From the NCBI RefSeq assembly GCF_027286305.1, contig NZ_CP114599.1, forward strand, positions 3,381,001 through 3,445,000: a stretch of 64,000 bases of DNA, given 5' to 3'. The DNA comes from Phenylobacterium sp. NIBR 498073 (GTDB lineage Bacteria; Pseudomonadota; Alphaproteobacteria; Caulobacterales; Caulobacteraceae). This document shows positions 35,249-44,212 of the stretch, piece after piece. Numbering within the stretch: the first letter of the stretch is position 1; each line of letters starts with the position of its first letter. Made by a program: the position numbers and the translations under genes. The notes beneath the pieces were generated by a model. That model had not been told where the DNA came from. It worked only from the letters and a program-made list of their open reading frames with translations, and ran no database searches.

Positions 35249-35668
35249 CTACTTCTTGAGGATGTCGAGAGTGCGCTGCTCCATGGCGCGCGCCGTCTCG
35301 ATGACGTTGAGGTTGGCTTCGTAGGCCCGCTGGGCCTCCTTCATGTCCAGCGCCTCGACCAGGGTGTCGACATTGGGCAGCTTCACATAACCCTTGTCGT
35401 CGGCCGACGGATGGCTGGGATCGTAGACGCTGCGGAAGTCCTTGCGGTCGGGTTCGACGCGCGCGACGCGCACGCCCTGCCCGGCGTCGGTCTGGTAGGG
35501 CGTGAACACCGGCACCTGGCGACGATAGGGATCGCCGCCCGGCTGGCGCGACACCGACTGGGCGTTGGCCATGTTCTCGGCGATCACGCGCATGCGCGCC
35601 TGCTGGGCCCGCAGGGCGGTGGCGGCGATCATCTGGGTCGCGCCGGTCATGGGCTTGATGTCGGCCAT
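35249..35668 (-). CDS. flgC: Flagellar proximal rod protein FlgC
   Basis: 139 residues. Rod-protein N-terminal ALRAQQARMRVIAENMANAQS and C-terminal VDTLVEALDMKEAQRAYEAN, then VIETARAMEQRTLDILKK, as in FlgC. 11 bp after flgB. Confidence 0.95.
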   Translation of the reverse strand: MADIKPMTGATQMIAATALRAQQARMRVIAENMANAQSVSRQPGGDPYRRQVPVFTPYQTDAGQGVRVARVEPDRKDFRSVYDPSHPSADDKGYVKLPNVDTLVEALDMKEAQRAYEANLNVIETARAMEQRTLDILKK

Positions 35669-35679
35669 CTAGCGTTTCC

Positions 35680-36114
35680 TTAGCCGCGGCCCGGCGCGCG
35701 GCTGGCCAGCCGCAGCATGCCTAGGGACTTCTGGTAGAAGCTGATCGCCGCGTCGTAGTTCATCCGCGCCTCGGCCATCTTCATCATCTCCTCCTCGAGC
35801 ACGACGGAATTGCCGTCGAGCGTCGTCTCGGAGTCCTTGGCCTTGATCGGCTTGTACGGCGTGCGGTGCTGCGAGGCCGGGGTCATGTGCCCGGCCTGGG
35901 TCACCGCCTGGCCGCGCGCCGCCGAACCGACCGTGCCCGACGCCGTCTGCGCGGCCCGCACCTGGGCGTCGAACGAGTAGGCCTTCAGGTCGTTCGGCGT
36001 GTAGCCCGGCGTGTCGGAGTTGGCGACGTTCTGCGAGATCAGGCGCTGACGCTCGCCGAGGTGCGTGAAGCGCCCCTTGAGCATCGCGAACAGCGGAATC
36101 TCGTTCAGGTTCAT
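35680..36114 (-). CDS. flgB: Flagellar proximal rod protein FlgB
   Basis: 144 residues. HLGERQRLISQNVANSDTPGY is the FlgB N-terminal motif; the C-terminus has EMMKMAEARMNYDAAISFYQ. First gene of flgB-flgC-fliE; its start lies 26 bp from a TTAA-N7-TTAA CtrA box shared with divergent fliO. Confidence 0.95.
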   Translation of the reverse strand: MNLNEIPLFAMLKGRFTHLGERQRLISQNVANSDTPGYTPNDLKAYSFDAQVRAAQTASGTVGSAARGQAVTQAGHMTPASQHRTPYKPIKAKDSETTLDGNSVVLEEEMMKMAEARMNYDAAISFYQKSLGMLRLASRAPGRG

Positions 36115-36139
36115 AGCTCAAGATGGTGAACAAACAGGG

Positions 36140-36154
36140 TTAACCGCGTCTTAA
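36140..36154. promoter_or_regulatory. CtrA box (TTAA-N7-TTAA) between flgB and fliO
   Basis: TTAACCGCGTCTTAA has the exact full CtrA consensus spacing. It lies in the 105-bp divergent region, 26 bp from the flgB start and 66 bp from the fliO start. In Caulobacter CtrA activates class II flagellar operons through such boxes near -35. Either or both genes may be controlled. Confidence 0.78.
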
Positions 36155-36219
36155 GACCCTGCGGCGCACACGAGGGAGGACAGCGCACGAGTCGCGCCCC
36201 GCCCCCTTTCGAACACCTG

Positions 36220-36513
36220 ATGGAATTCGCTGATTTCCTCCGCGCCGTCTTCGCCCTGGCGCTGACCCTGGGGCTCGTCGGCCTGGCGGCCGTGGCCCTG
36301 CGCCGATTCGGGCCGGACGCCGTGGCGCGGCTGGCCAAGGCCAAGGCCGACCGCCGGCTCAAGATCGTCGAGACCCTGGTGCTCGATCCCTCGCGCCGGC
36401 TGGTCGTGGTCTCGTTCGACGGCGAGGAAAAGCTCCTGCTGCTCGGCGAGGGACAGGTCCTGCCCACCGCCGCCAAGCCCGCCCGCAAGCCAAAGATCAC
36501 CGCCGATGCGTAA
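36220..36513 (+). CDS. fliO: Flagellar biosynthesis protein FliO
   Basis: 97 residues. One N-terminal membrane span (FLRAVFALALTLGLVGLAAV), then the FliO cytoplasmic part RLKIVETLVLDPSRRLVVVS with EEKLLLLGEG. It helps FliP assemble in the export gate. Its end overlaps the fliP start by 8 bp. Confidence 0.85.
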   Translation: MEFADFLRAVFALALTLGLVGLAAVALRRFGPDAVARLAKAKADRRLKIVETLVLDPSRRLVVVSFDGEEKLLLLGEGQVLPTAAKPARKPKITADA

Positions 36514-37303
36514 GGTTTTCGCCGCCCTCTTCCATCTAAGCGCCGAAGACTGGCGCCGCGCGGCGGGCATCTCGGTGCTGGCGACGCTGGCGGCGATGGT
36601 CTTCCCGGCGGTCGCGGCCGCCCAGGCGATCAACATCGACCTCGGCACCGGCGCCGGCCTCTCCGAGCGCGTCGTCCAGATGGTCGGGCTGCTGACCGTG
36701 CTGTCGCTGGCGCCGTCGATCGTGATCATGACCACGTCGTTCGTGCGCATCGTCGTGGTGCTCGGCCTGCTGCGCACCGCGCTCGGCCTGCAGCAGAGCC
36801 CGCCCAACTCGGTGCTGATCAGCCTGGCGCTGTTCCTGACCGCCATCGTCATGGCCCCGACGTTCCAGAAGTCCTACGAGGACGGCATCAAGCCGCTGAT
36901 GGACCAGCAGATGGAGCTGCCGGCGGCGTTCGACGCCAGCGCCGCGCCGGTGAAGACCTTCATGCTTAGTCAGGTCGACCAGGACGACCTCGCCCTGTTT
37001 CTCCGGCTGTCGAAGACGCCGCGTCCGCCGACCGCTCAGGACACGCCGCTCAGCGTCGTCACCCCGGCGTTCATGATCTCGGAGCTGAAGCGCGCGTTCG
37101 AGATCGGCTTCCTGCTGTTCATTCCCTTCCTGGTCATCGACCTGGTCGTCGCCAGCGTGCTGATGAGCATGGGTATGATGATGCTGCCGCCGGTGGTGGT
37201 GTCCCTGCCGTTCAAGCTGATCTTCTTCGTGCTGGTCGACGGCTGGCGGCTGGTCGCGGGCAGTCTGGTCGAGAGCTTCCAGCGCGGGGCCGGCGGCGGC
37301 TAG
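36506..37303 (+). CDS. fliP: Flagellar export gate protein FliP
   Basis: 265 residues. A signal-like N-terminal span is followed by TVLSLAPSIVIMTTSFVRIVV, TALGLQQSPPNSVLISLALFLT and the C-terminal TPAFMISELKRAFEIGFLLF and MMMLPPVVVSLPFKLIFFV, all FliP signatures. FliP builds the export pore with FliQ and FliR. It overlaps fliO by 8 bp and the convergent gene by 4 bp. Confidence 0.96.
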   Translation: MRKVFAALFHLSAEDWRRAAGISVLATLAAMVFPAVAAAQAINIDLGTGAGLSERVVQMVGLLTVLSLAPSIVIMTTSFVRIVVVLGLLRTALGLQQSPPNSVLISLALFLTAIVMAPTFQKSYEDGIKPLMDQQMELPAAFDASAAPVKTFMLSQVDQDDLALFLRLSKTPRPPTAQDTPLSVVTPAFMISELKRAFEIGFLLFIPFLVIDLVVASVLMSMGMMMLPPVVVSLPFKLIFFVLVDGWRLVAGSLVESFQRGAGGG

Positions 37304-38106
37304 AAGCGGCGGGAAAGCCCGGCCGAGACCTCCAGGTCCGGCGTATCTTGGGTCAGCCCGCCATAGACCCCGACGTCGAACTGCAGGTCGTCGTGGCCGG
37401 GCGGCTGCCAGGCCAGGGTCACGTCCAGCGAGGCGCGGTGCGCGCGGTCGGCCGGGTCATCATCGATCGAACCCCAGAGCTCGGCGCCGAGCGTCACAGG
37501 CCCGACGGGCCAGCTGAGCCCAGCGGCCATCGTCCAGGTCAGGTGCGTTCCTTCGCCGTCGGCGTCGCGGGTGATGTCGACCTCGGGCGCCATGCCCAGC
37601 GCCAGGTCGCCGGACAGGGGCACGGAGAGCGGCACGACCAGTCCCCCCTGCCAGCCGCCGGCGCCGACGCCGCGCTTGCCGGTCGGAGCCGAGACGAAGG
37701 GCTGCAGCGCCGCCGAGAACCCCGAACCATCGGGATTTCGCAGCGAGCGGCGCAGCAGGAAGACGAGATCGCCGACGCCCTCGGTTCGCGCCGTCTGGCC
37801 GGCGCCCTGCACGCGCACCTGGCTGTACGGCGTCCACTGGACCTGCCCCTCCATCAGCGGCGTCAGGCCCAGGCGCAGTTCGAGCACCCCGACCGCATAG
37901 GTGTCGGTCGAACCCGGACCCGAGCGCTGGAATGCAGCGTCCAGCGCGCTCGCCTCCAGCTGGAAGACGCCGGGATCGACGACGCAGGACGGCGAACCCT
38001 TGCCGGGGCGGTCGGGGCAGAAGTCGCGGCGCGGCTCGGCGTGCGCGTGGCCGGCGAACAGGATCACGGTCCCGAGCACGACACCTGCGCCGCCCCAGGA
38101 CCGCAC
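37300..38106 (-). CDS. Predicted outer-membrane beta-barrel protein (MetA-pathway/transporter-like)
   Basis: 268 residues with a signal peptide (to about HAHAE). The rest alternates polar and hydrophobic residues as in beta-strands, with TEGVGDLVFLLRRSL, ALQPFVSAPTGKRGVGAG and a C-terminal ...LSRRF ending in Phe, as in outer-membrane proteins. The pattern resembles proteins annotated as transporter/phenol-degradation MetA-type. Two cysteines lie near the N-terminus (DFCPDRPG, PSCVVDPG). Starts 5 bp after the TPR gene's stop, so it likely belongs to the end of the fliL-fliM unit. Role unknown. Confidence 0.65.
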   Translation of the reverse strand: MRSWGGAGVVLGTVILFAGHAHAEPRRDFCPDRPGKGSPSCVVDPGVFQLEASALDAAFQRSGPGSTDTYAVGVLELRLGLTPLMEGQVQWTPYSQVRVQGAGQTARTEGVGDLVFLLRRSLRNPDGSGFSAALQPFVSAPTGKRGVGAGGWQGGLVVPLSVPLSGDLALGMAPEVDITRDADGEGTHLTWTMAAGLSWPVGPVTLGAELWGSIDDDPADRAHRASLDVTLAWQPPGHDDLQFDVGVYGGLTQDTPDLEVSAGLSRRF

Positions 38107-38111
38107 CGGCC

Positions 38112-41033
38112 TCAGCCTCGCGCTGCTGTGGTCGCCGCCGCCTGCTTGGCGGCGGGCGGCGCAGCAGGCGCCTTGGCGGGCGTCGGCGGCCCCAGCGGGG
38201 CCGGCCTCTCGCGGAACCTGACCTTCATCTTCGCGACCCAGCCCGCGAAGGCTTCGTTGTCGGCCGTCGCGCGGCCGAAGTCGGAGACGCTGAGCGGCCC
38301 CGACTGCACCCCGGTCAAGGCGACCCGCAGCGCCTCGGGATTGCGGGCCTGGTCATAGAAGCCCGAATAACGCTGCTGCATGCGCGCCAGCGACGCGTCG
38401 TCGCCGGCCAGGCTGTAGGCGACGCCAGCCCGCAGCAGTTTGGCCTCTTCCTCGGCGCTGAGCGGGCCCGGCTGCTTCCAGCGATCACCGAGGCTTTTTT
38501 CGAAGGTGGCGGCCGCGGCGGTCCAGTTCTTCTGCTTCCAGGAGATCTCGCCGCGCAGGTCCTGGGCGTCGCGGCCGTTGTCGCGCTCCAACAGCTCCAG
38601 ACCATGATCGTAGCGGCCCAGGCCCATCAGGGCGCGGGCCTCGACCACGCGGCGCTCGGCGTTGAGCGAGCTCGGCAGCACCGTCGTGCGCGAGGCGTTG
38701 ATCGCCTGCAGCGCCTGCTCGGGGCGGCGATCCATCAGGTAGATCAGCGCCAGGTCGGTGGACACCTGGGCCCGCGGCACGCCGTCGAGGCGGTTCTCGG
38801 CCTGGTACTTCAGCAGCTCGGCCGCCTGGTCCAGCAGATCGACGTCGACCAGTCGGCGCACGAGGCGGCGCACCATCATGTCGCCGTCGGCGCCCAGCGG
38901 GGTCAACTCGCGGAAGTCGTAGAACATCGCCAGCGCCTGCACCGGCTCCAACCCGTCGGCCGCGCCGTCGAGGAACAGGGTGCGGAACGCCGCGCCGAGA
39001 TCGGCCTGCAGTTGCAGCGCCTCGGGCAGATCGGGCAGCCGCGAGCCGGCCCCGCGCAGGGCCTCCAGCGCCTCGCGATAGCGGCCCTGGCTCAGATACA
39101 GGTGACCGAGCGCCCGGATGGTCTCCAGTTCGGTGGCGTCGCCGCGCCAGCGATAGCGCAGGCCGGCGAAGACGTTGGCCGCCTGCACCGCCGTGATCTT
39201 GCCGGTCTCCAGCCGGATCTTGGTGGCGCGCAGGGTGGCGGGGGCGGCCAGCCCCTCGCTCGGCGCGCCGGCCACGGCGGCGTAGATCCGCAGCGCCCGG
39301 TCCTTGTGGCCGAGGGCCTCGACCACCTGGGCCTGGACCAGCCGCGTGGCCAGCTCCTCCAGCGGGTCGGTCTTGTCCATCAGGGCGAGCTTGATGCGCG
39401 CGTCGGCGCCGTTGACGTCGCCCAGGGCCAGGGCCGCCTGCGCGTCCGAGCGCGCGAACCGCGCCTTCCAGGTCGGCGAGAAGCGATTGAACGCCTCGGC
39501 CCCGGCCCCGAACTGGCTGCGGGCTTCGGGCCATTGGGCCAACTGGGCGGCGATGTAAGACCGCCAGAGCGCGATCGAGGGATCGTCCTGCAGGATCGGC
39601 GCGGAGAAGTCGGCCTGCGCTTCCTTGTAGCGGCGGGCCATGACCCGGGCGACGCCGCGCAGGCCGCGGAACTCCGGATCCTCCATCACCGACGGATTGC
39701 GGCGGGCCGTGTCATTCAGCACGCCGATCGCTTCGAACGACAGCTCCGAGCCGACCAGGAAGCGGGCCAGCGCCATGCGCGCGGCGACCGGCGCATCGCG
39801 TCCGGTCGCCGCCTCCTCGTTGGCCGCCGCCAGCAGCGCGTTGTAGCGCGAAAGGAACCCGCCCGATCCGGTCTTCGGCCAGTTCTGATAGTCGATCAGC
39901 CCGGGCAGGCTGGCCGGCTGCGGCGCGCCGAGCGTGGCCTCGGCGCGCGCCACCGAAGCCGAGGCGGGCGACAGCGTCAGGCCGCTCGGGCGGCCGATCT
40001 GCACCAGGTCGCCGTCCTGGCGCATCGCCAGGTCGTCGATATAGGATTCCGCCGCCATGCCCTGGGCCGACGGCAGCAGGGCCATCTGCACGAACTCGCG
40101 GCGCGAGGGCAGCCCCTTGGCCGGGCCGAGCGCGGTGACCACCGAGAGGGTGTCGCCGACCATCGGGTCGGCGACCCGCACGACCTTGGTGGCGCCGGAG
40201 ACGGCGGCCTTGAGCCCGGCCGGACCGCCGGCCTCGTCGCGCACCACCCGGATCTGGGCGGCCTGTTCGACCTGGGCGCCGGGCCCCAGGATCACCGTCC
40301 AGGTCGCGCCCTGGGAGGCGGCGAAGAACGGCGTGTTCGGCGGGGTGTCGATCCTCACCGCCGTATAGTCGTTCCCGCGATAGGCGACCGCGCCGCTCAT
40401 CAGGCGCAGGCCGCGCGGCGCGGCCGAGACGTCGAGCGTCGCCGGCGCATCGAACACCACCCACACCGCCCCGCCGCGCCGGAAAACCGCGGCCCCGGCC
40501 GGATTGGCCCAAGGGAAGCTGAGCTGAACCTGGCCGGCGCCGATCTTGGTGGCCATCCGCACCACGCCGCCGGCCGGAACCGGGTTAGGCCTCGGCGGCG
40601 TCGGCGCGGCGGCCGGTTCGGCCTGGGCGACCTGCGGCGTCGCCGGCGCCGGCGGTTTCTCGAACAGATTGACGTAGGTCGCGCCGTCGGCGGTTCCGAC
40701 CCTGACGTCGGCGTTGTCGGCCAGGGTCAGCACCAGGACCCCGGGACGCATTTCTGCGCTCTTCAGCCAGCGCGGCGGGGAGACCCGCAGGCGGCTGATG
40801 TCGGGATTGGCGCCGCGCGCCAGCTGCAGCGTCAGCACCTGGCCGTCGCGGCGCGCCACCGCCCGGCCAGCCAGTTCGATGCGCGAGAAATCCTTGGCCT
40901 GGGCGACCCGCACCTGGGCGCCGCCGCCGCGGGGAGCGGCCTCGGATGTCTGCGCCGACAGACCAGTAGGCGCAGCGACGCTGGCGATGGTGATCGCCGC
41001 GACGCTCGACCTCAGGGCCTGGCGCAGTTTCAT
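38112..41033 (-). CDS. Large periplasmic TPR protein of the flagellar cluster
   Basis: 973 residues with a signal peptide (cleavage near GLSAQ, residue ~28). Residues ~40-330 have a beta-rich AMIN-like character (RIELAGRAVARRDGQVLTLQL; VQLSFPWANPAGAAVFRRGG), and ~400-900 are alpha-solenoid TPR-like repeats (LYLSQGRYREALEALRGAG). It starts 3 bp after the MotE-like gene. In rhizobia MotE is a chaperone for the periplasmic motility protein MotC, so this protein could be the functional equivalent of MotC here; that is inference. In C. crescentus a TPR gene occupies the matching position. Confidence 0.75.
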   Translation of the reverse strand: MKLRQALRSSVAAITIASVAAPTGLSAQTSEAAPRGGGAQVRVAQAKDFSRIELAGRAVARRDGQVLTLQLARGANPDISRLRVSPPRWLKSAEMRPGVLVLTLADNADVRVGTADGATYVNLFEKPPAPATPQVAQAEPAAAPTPPRPNPVPAGGVVRMATKIGAGQVQLSFPWANPAGAAVFRRGGAVWVVFDAPATLDVSAAPRGLRLMSGAVAYRGNDYTAVRIDTPPNTPFFAASQGATWTVILGPGAQVEQAAQIRVVRDEAGGPAGLKAAVSGATKVVRVADPMVGDTLSVVTALGPAKGLPSRREFVQMALLPSAQGMAAESYIDDLAMRQDGDLVQIGRPSGLTLSPASASVARAEATLGAPQPASLPGLIDYQNWPKTGSGGFLSRYNALLAAANEEAATGRDAPVAARMALARFLVGSELSFEAIGVLNDTARRNPSVMEDPEFRGLRGVARVMARRYKEAQADFSAPILQDDPSIALWRSYIAAQLAQWPEARSQFGAGAEAFNRFSPTWKARFARSDAQAALALGDVNGADARIKLALMDKTDPLEELATRLVQAQVVEALGHKDRALRIYAAVAGAPSEGLAAPATLRATKIRLETGKITAVQAANVFAGLRYRWRGDATELETIRALGHLYLSQGRYREALEALRGAGSRLPDLPEALQLQADLGAAFRTLFLDGAADGLEPVQALAMFYDFRELTPLGADGDMMVRRLVRRLVDVDLLDQAAELLKYQAENRLDGVPRAQVSTDLALIYLMDRRPEQALQAINASRTTVLPSSLNAERRVVEARALMGLGRYDHGLELLERDNGRDAQDLRGEISWKQKNWTAAAATFEKSLGDRWKQPGPLSAEEEAKLLRAGVAYSLAGDDASLARMQQRYSGFYDQARNPEALRVALTGVQSGPLSVSDFGRATADNEAFAGWVAKMKVRFRERPAPLGPPTPAKAPAAPPAAKQAAATTAARG

Positions 41034-41036
41034 CGG

Positions 41037-41837
41037 TTAGCCGGCCTTTGCGGGCGGCGCGGCCGCCTTGGGGGCCGGCGCGGCGGCCTGGCCGGCGGCG
41101 CGCGGGGCGGCCGGCAGCGGACCGGCGGCGGCCTGGGCCGCGGCGGCGACCTTCTTGACCTCGGCGAAGCGCGCGGCCAGGGCCTCGGTGAGCTTCTTGG
41201 CCTCGGCGGGCGGCATGTTGGCGATGATCGGCGAGAGCGCCCGCTCCTTCATCCGCGAAGCCACCGGCAGGCGCACCGCGTCGTCCAGCAGCACCATCCG
41301 CGGCGCGGCGTCCTTGGGCTTCATCAGCTCGAACACCTTCACCAGGCGGTCGATCTCGGCCTGCTCCTTGGCGTCGGCGTCGACCATCAGCTTGGCGATG
41401 TCGCCCTTCATGCCGTTCAGCGCCTGAATCTTGGCGTCGAGCTTGGCTTCGGCGGCGGCCATCAGGGCCAGCTGCACGTCGAGGTCCTGCTCGCGCTTGT
41501 CCAGCTGGCCGCGGCGCGCGCCCAGGCTTTGCAACACCTGCAGCTCGGCCGGCGACAGGCCCGCCTCCTTGGCCAGTTCGGCGGCTGTGGGGGCGCAGAC
41601 CGCGGCCGGCTTGGCGGCCGGCGGCAGGTTCGGAACCGTGGCGGCGGCGTCCTTGGCCTCGCCGGTCGCGGCCTTGGCGTCCTTGGCGGGCGTTGCGCCC
41701 TTGGCGGCTTCTTCGGCGAAGGCGCGCGCGCCCGACACCAGGTCCGGCAAGCTCTCGGCGCCGGCCAGGGCATTCAGGCCCAGCACGCCGACCATGGCGA
41801 CGCCGATCAGGGGCAGGAGGCGGGGAATATTCTTCAT
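41037..41837 (-). CDS. MotE-family periplasmic protein
   Basis: 266 residues. An N-terminal signal/anchor (LLPLIGVAMVGVLGLNALAG) is followed by an Ala-rich linker, a coiled coil (RRGQLDKREQDLDVQLALMA then AAEAKLDAKIQALNG) and the MgtE-N-like domain (SRMKERALSPIIANMPPAEA then KKLTEALAARF), the layout of MotE. The end is Ala/Pro-rich. MotE in Sinorhizobium is a periplasmic chaperone for MotC. The gene overlaps the DUF6468 gene's stop by 4 bp. Confidence 0.82.
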   Translation of the reverse strand: MKNIPRLLPLIGVAMVGVLGLNALAGAESLPDLVSGARAFAEEAAKGATPAKDAKAATGEAKDAAATVPNLPPAAKPAAVCAPTAAELAKEAGLSPAELQVLQSLGARRGQLDKREQDLDVQLALMAAAEAKLDAKIQALNGMKGDIAKLMVDADAKEQAEIDRLVKVFELMKPKDAAPRMVLLDDAVRLPVASRMKERALSPIIANMPPAEAKKLTEALAARFAEVKKVAAAAQAAAGPLPAAPRAAGQAAAPAPKAAAPPAKAG

Positions 41838-42352
41838 CGGCGGGTTCCCAGGCGCGGGCCGGGCGTCGGGCGACGTTCGGCGGGCTGGTCGAAAAGATCG
41901 TCGTCGAAGGCCGCGCGCGACGGCGCGGGGGCGGCCTGGCGGCGGGCGGGCGCGGGGGCGGGCTCCCGTTCGGGCCGGCGATCGCGCGCGGCCGAGAGCA
42001 GAGAGCCCAGGCGCTGGGTGACGCGCTCGACGTCCTCCTCGGCGACCGGCTCGGCGCGGCCGGCTGCGGCCGGCGCGCCCTGCAGCTGGCGATCGAGCTT
42101 GGCGGTCAGGGCGCGGGCCTTCTCGATACGATCGGCCAGGGCGTCGTGGGCTTCATCGGTCGCCGCGCGCAGATCGGCCAGGCCCTGTTCGGCGCGGGCG
42201 GCGGCGGCGTCCAGTTCAGCGACCGCCTTGGCGAAGCCTTCATGGCTCTCGCGCAGCGCCTTCAGGCGCCCGTTCAGGCGGTAACCCATCATCAGGGCCG
42301 CGGCCAGCAGGCCGGCCAGCATCAGGTTGAGGCCGATGGCGATGGCGCTCAT
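41834..42352 (-). CDS. Bitopic DUF6468-type flagellar protein (PflI-like position)
   Basis: 172 residues: one N-terminal membrane span (IGLNLMLAGLLAAALMMGY), a coiled coil (AELDAAAARAEQGLADLRAA), and a Pro/Ala/Arg-rich end (REPAPAPARRQAAPAPSRAA). It overlaps fliM by 4 bp. In C. crescentus, as I recall, PflI, a bitopic membrane protein with a proline-rich region needed for correct flagellum placement, is encoded next to fliM; size, topology and position agree. The match is by context, not by alignment. Confidence 0.65.
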   Translation of the reverse strand: MSAIAIGLNLMLAGLLAAALMMGYRLNGRLKALRESHEGFAKAVAELDAAAARAEQGLADLRAATDEAHDALADRIEKARALTAKLDRQLQGAPAAAGRAEPVAEEDVERVTQRLGSLLSAARDRRPEREPAPAPARRQAAPAPSRAAFDDDLFDQPAERRPTPGPRLGTRR

Positions 42353-43440
42353 TTGAACCTCGAGATGGCTTTCTTGGCGTGTGGCGACAGCGGGCTGTCG
42401 ACACGCACGGCGATGTGGTGGTTGCGCCGGCCCATGCGGCCGCGGGTCAGCGGGATCGCGCCCGCGCGCAGCTCGACCTGGCTGTCGGGGGTCGAGTTCA
42501 GCATCAGGGTGTCGCCGACCTTGAGCTCCAGCACCTGGCGCAGGGGCAGCTGCTGCTCGTCCAGCACCGCGCGGACGTCGAGCTGGGTGGTCCAGAGCTC
42601 GGTCGCCAGGTGGCTTTCCCAGATGTTGTCGCGCCCGAACTTCTCACCCATGAACTGCTGCAGCAGCATCTTCCGGATCGGCTCGAGGGTGGCGTAGGGC
42701 AGCAGCAGTTCGATGCGCCCGCCGCGGTCCTCCATGTCGATGCGCAGCTTGACCAGGATGGCGGCGTTGGCCGGCCGGGCGATGGCGGCGAAGCGCGGAT
42801 TGGTTTCCAGCCGGTCGAGGGTGAAGGTCACCGGGGTCAGCGGCTCGAAGGCGGCGCGCGCGTCCGCCAGCACCACCTCGACCATCCGCTGGACCAGCAC
42901 CCGCTCGATGGTGGTGTAGGGTCGGCCCTCGATGCGCATGGCGGCGGTGCCGCGGCGCCCGCCGAGCAGCACGTCGACGATCGAGTAGATCAGGTTGGAA
43001 TCGACCGTCAGCAGGCCGTAGTTCTCCAGCTCCTCGGCCTTGAACACCGAGAGGATGGCCGGCAGCGGGATCGAGTTCAGGTAGTCCCCGAAACGGATCG
43101 ACGAGATGTTGTCGAGGCTGACCTCGACGTTGTCCGAGGTGAAGTTCCGCAAGGAGGTGGTCATCAACCGCACCAGGCGGTCGAAAACGATCTCCAGCAT
43201 CGGCAGGCGTTCGTAGGAGACCAGCGCGGAGTTGATGATCGCGCGGATGCCCGAACGCTCGGCCGCCTCCTCGTCCGAGAGGTCGAAGCCGAGCAGGCTG
43301 TCGATCTCGTCCTGGTTCAGGATGCGTTCGGCGCCCAGCAGCCCCTCGACCTTCTCGTCGGGGTTCTGCCAGGTGGCGGGGTCGTCAGGGTTTATCCCGC
43401 CCTGCAGCCCGCCGATGATCTGGGGTTCGTCGTCAGCCAT
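42349..43440 (-). CDS. fliM: Flagellar motor switch protein FliM
   Basis: 363 residues from ATG 43440; the upstream TTG is less likely. The N-terminal CheY-binding motif is present (LNQDEIDSLLGF), then the middle domain (LPMLEIVFDRLVRLMTTSLR; VFKAEELENYGLLTVDSNLI) and the C-terminal SpoA domain (LRQVLELKVGDTLMLNSTPD). FliM binds CheY-P and sets rotation direction. 27 bp after fliL. Confidence 0.95.
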   Translation of the reverse strand: MADDEPQIIGGLQGGINPDDPATWQNPDEKVEGLLGAERILNQDEIDSLLGFDLSDEEAAERSGIRAIINSALVSYERLPMLEIVFDRLVRLMTTSLRNFTSDNVEVSLDNISSIRFGDYLNSIPLPAILSVFKAEELENYGLLTVDSNLIYSIVDVLLGGRRGTAAMRIEGRPYTTIERVLVQRMVEVVLADARAAFEPLTPVTFTLDRLETNPRFAAIARPANAAILVKLRIDMEDRGGRIELLLPYATLEPIRKMLLQQFMGEKFGRDNIWESHLATELWTTQLDVRAVLDEQQLPLRQVLELKVGDTLMLNSTPDSQVELRAGAIPLTRGRMGRRNHHIAVRVDSPLSPHAKKAISRFK

Positions 43441-43467
43441 GGGGTCAGGCGCCAACCAGGGAGGACC

Positions 43468-44052
43468 CTAGTTGATCAGCATCTCCTCGATCAGCACGGC
43501 GTTCACCTTCGACGGGGCGATGACCAGGTTGACCCGGCGCTGGATTTCCATGCGCAGCTGGTAGGAGCCCTGCGACCCTTGCAGGTCCTCGGGACGCAGT
43601 TCGCGTAGGAAGGTCTGGAACATGTCCTGCAGCCTGGGCATGTTCGGCTCCAGCTGGTCGACCGTCGCCTGGTCCGGCACCTCCAGGGTCAGCTTGAGCT
43701 TCAGGAAGGTCGAGCGGCCGTCGGCGGTCTGCATGTTCACCACGACGCTGGGCATGGTGTAGAACAGGATGCCGTCGGGGCCTTCGCGCACCTCGCCGAC
43801 GGGCTTCTCGCCCTCGCCCTTCTTCTCGCTCTTCTTTTCCTTTTTCTTTTCGGCGGCCTTGCCGGCGGCCGCCTCGGGCTTCGGCTTCAGCAGGAAGAAC
43901 GCGCCGGCCCCGCCGCCGCCGAGCACGAGCGCAGCCGCGACCCCGGCGATGATCATCATCTTCGGGGTGAACTTCTTCTTGGCGGGCGCGCCCTCGCCGT
44001 CTTCGCCTTCGGCGTCGCCTGACGGGGCTTCCTTCACCTTGTCCTTGGCCAC
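43468..44052 (-). CDS. fliL: Flagellar basal body-associated protein FliL
   Basis: 194 residues: a charged cytoplasmic N-terminus, one span (MMIIAGVAAALVLGGGGAGA), a Lys/Glu-rich linker, and the periplasmic FliL domain (LKLKLTLEVPDQATVDQLEP; MFQTFLRELRPEDLQGSQGS). It surrounds the stator near the motor. First gene of the fliL-fliM-DUF6468-motE-TPR unit. Confidence 0.94.
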   Translation of the reverse strand: MAKDKVKEAPSGDAEGEDGEGAPAKKKFTPKMMIIAGVAAALVLGGGGAGAFFLLKPKPEAAAGKAAEKKKEKKSEKKGEGEKPVGEVREGPDGILFYTMPSVVVNMQTADGRSTFLKLKLTLEVPDQATVDQLEPNMPRLQDMFQTFLRELRPEDLQGSQGSYQLRMEIQRRVNLVIAPSKVNAVLIEEMLIN

Positions 44053-44096
44053 GCGCGCGCGCTCCTTAGAATCTTACCCCGTCTCATGACCCAGGC

Positions 44097-44104
44097 ATGG
44101 TTAA
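44097..44104 (-). promoter_or_regulatory. TTAACCAT box upstream of fliL (CtrA half-site type)
   Basis: TTAACCAT on the minus strand, 45 bp before the fliL start, as upstream of fliQ. Nearby TTAA pairs at 44115 and 44125 are spaced N6 and so do not fit the full CtrA box exactly. Confidence 0.5.
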
Positions 44105-44212
44105 GGACAAGTTTTTAACGTGTGTTAACGAGCGCGATTTTCGTGCCGGGCAATTTCCGCCGGGCGGCCGGCGTTAACTTTATTTCCCGCTGTTTTTATT
44201 GAACTTTTGAAC

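Noticed and set aside
37932-42284. 1450-residue open frame opposite the TPR, MotE-like and DUF6468 genes
   Set aside because: It is a high-GC antisense shadow: Arg/Gly/His/Leu-rich with no domains, and it crosses the ends of four well-supported genes.
44115-44128. TTAA-N6-TTAA pair upstream of fliL as a full CtrA site
   Set aside because: Spacing is 6, not 7. It may still bind weakly, but is not called as a consensus box.
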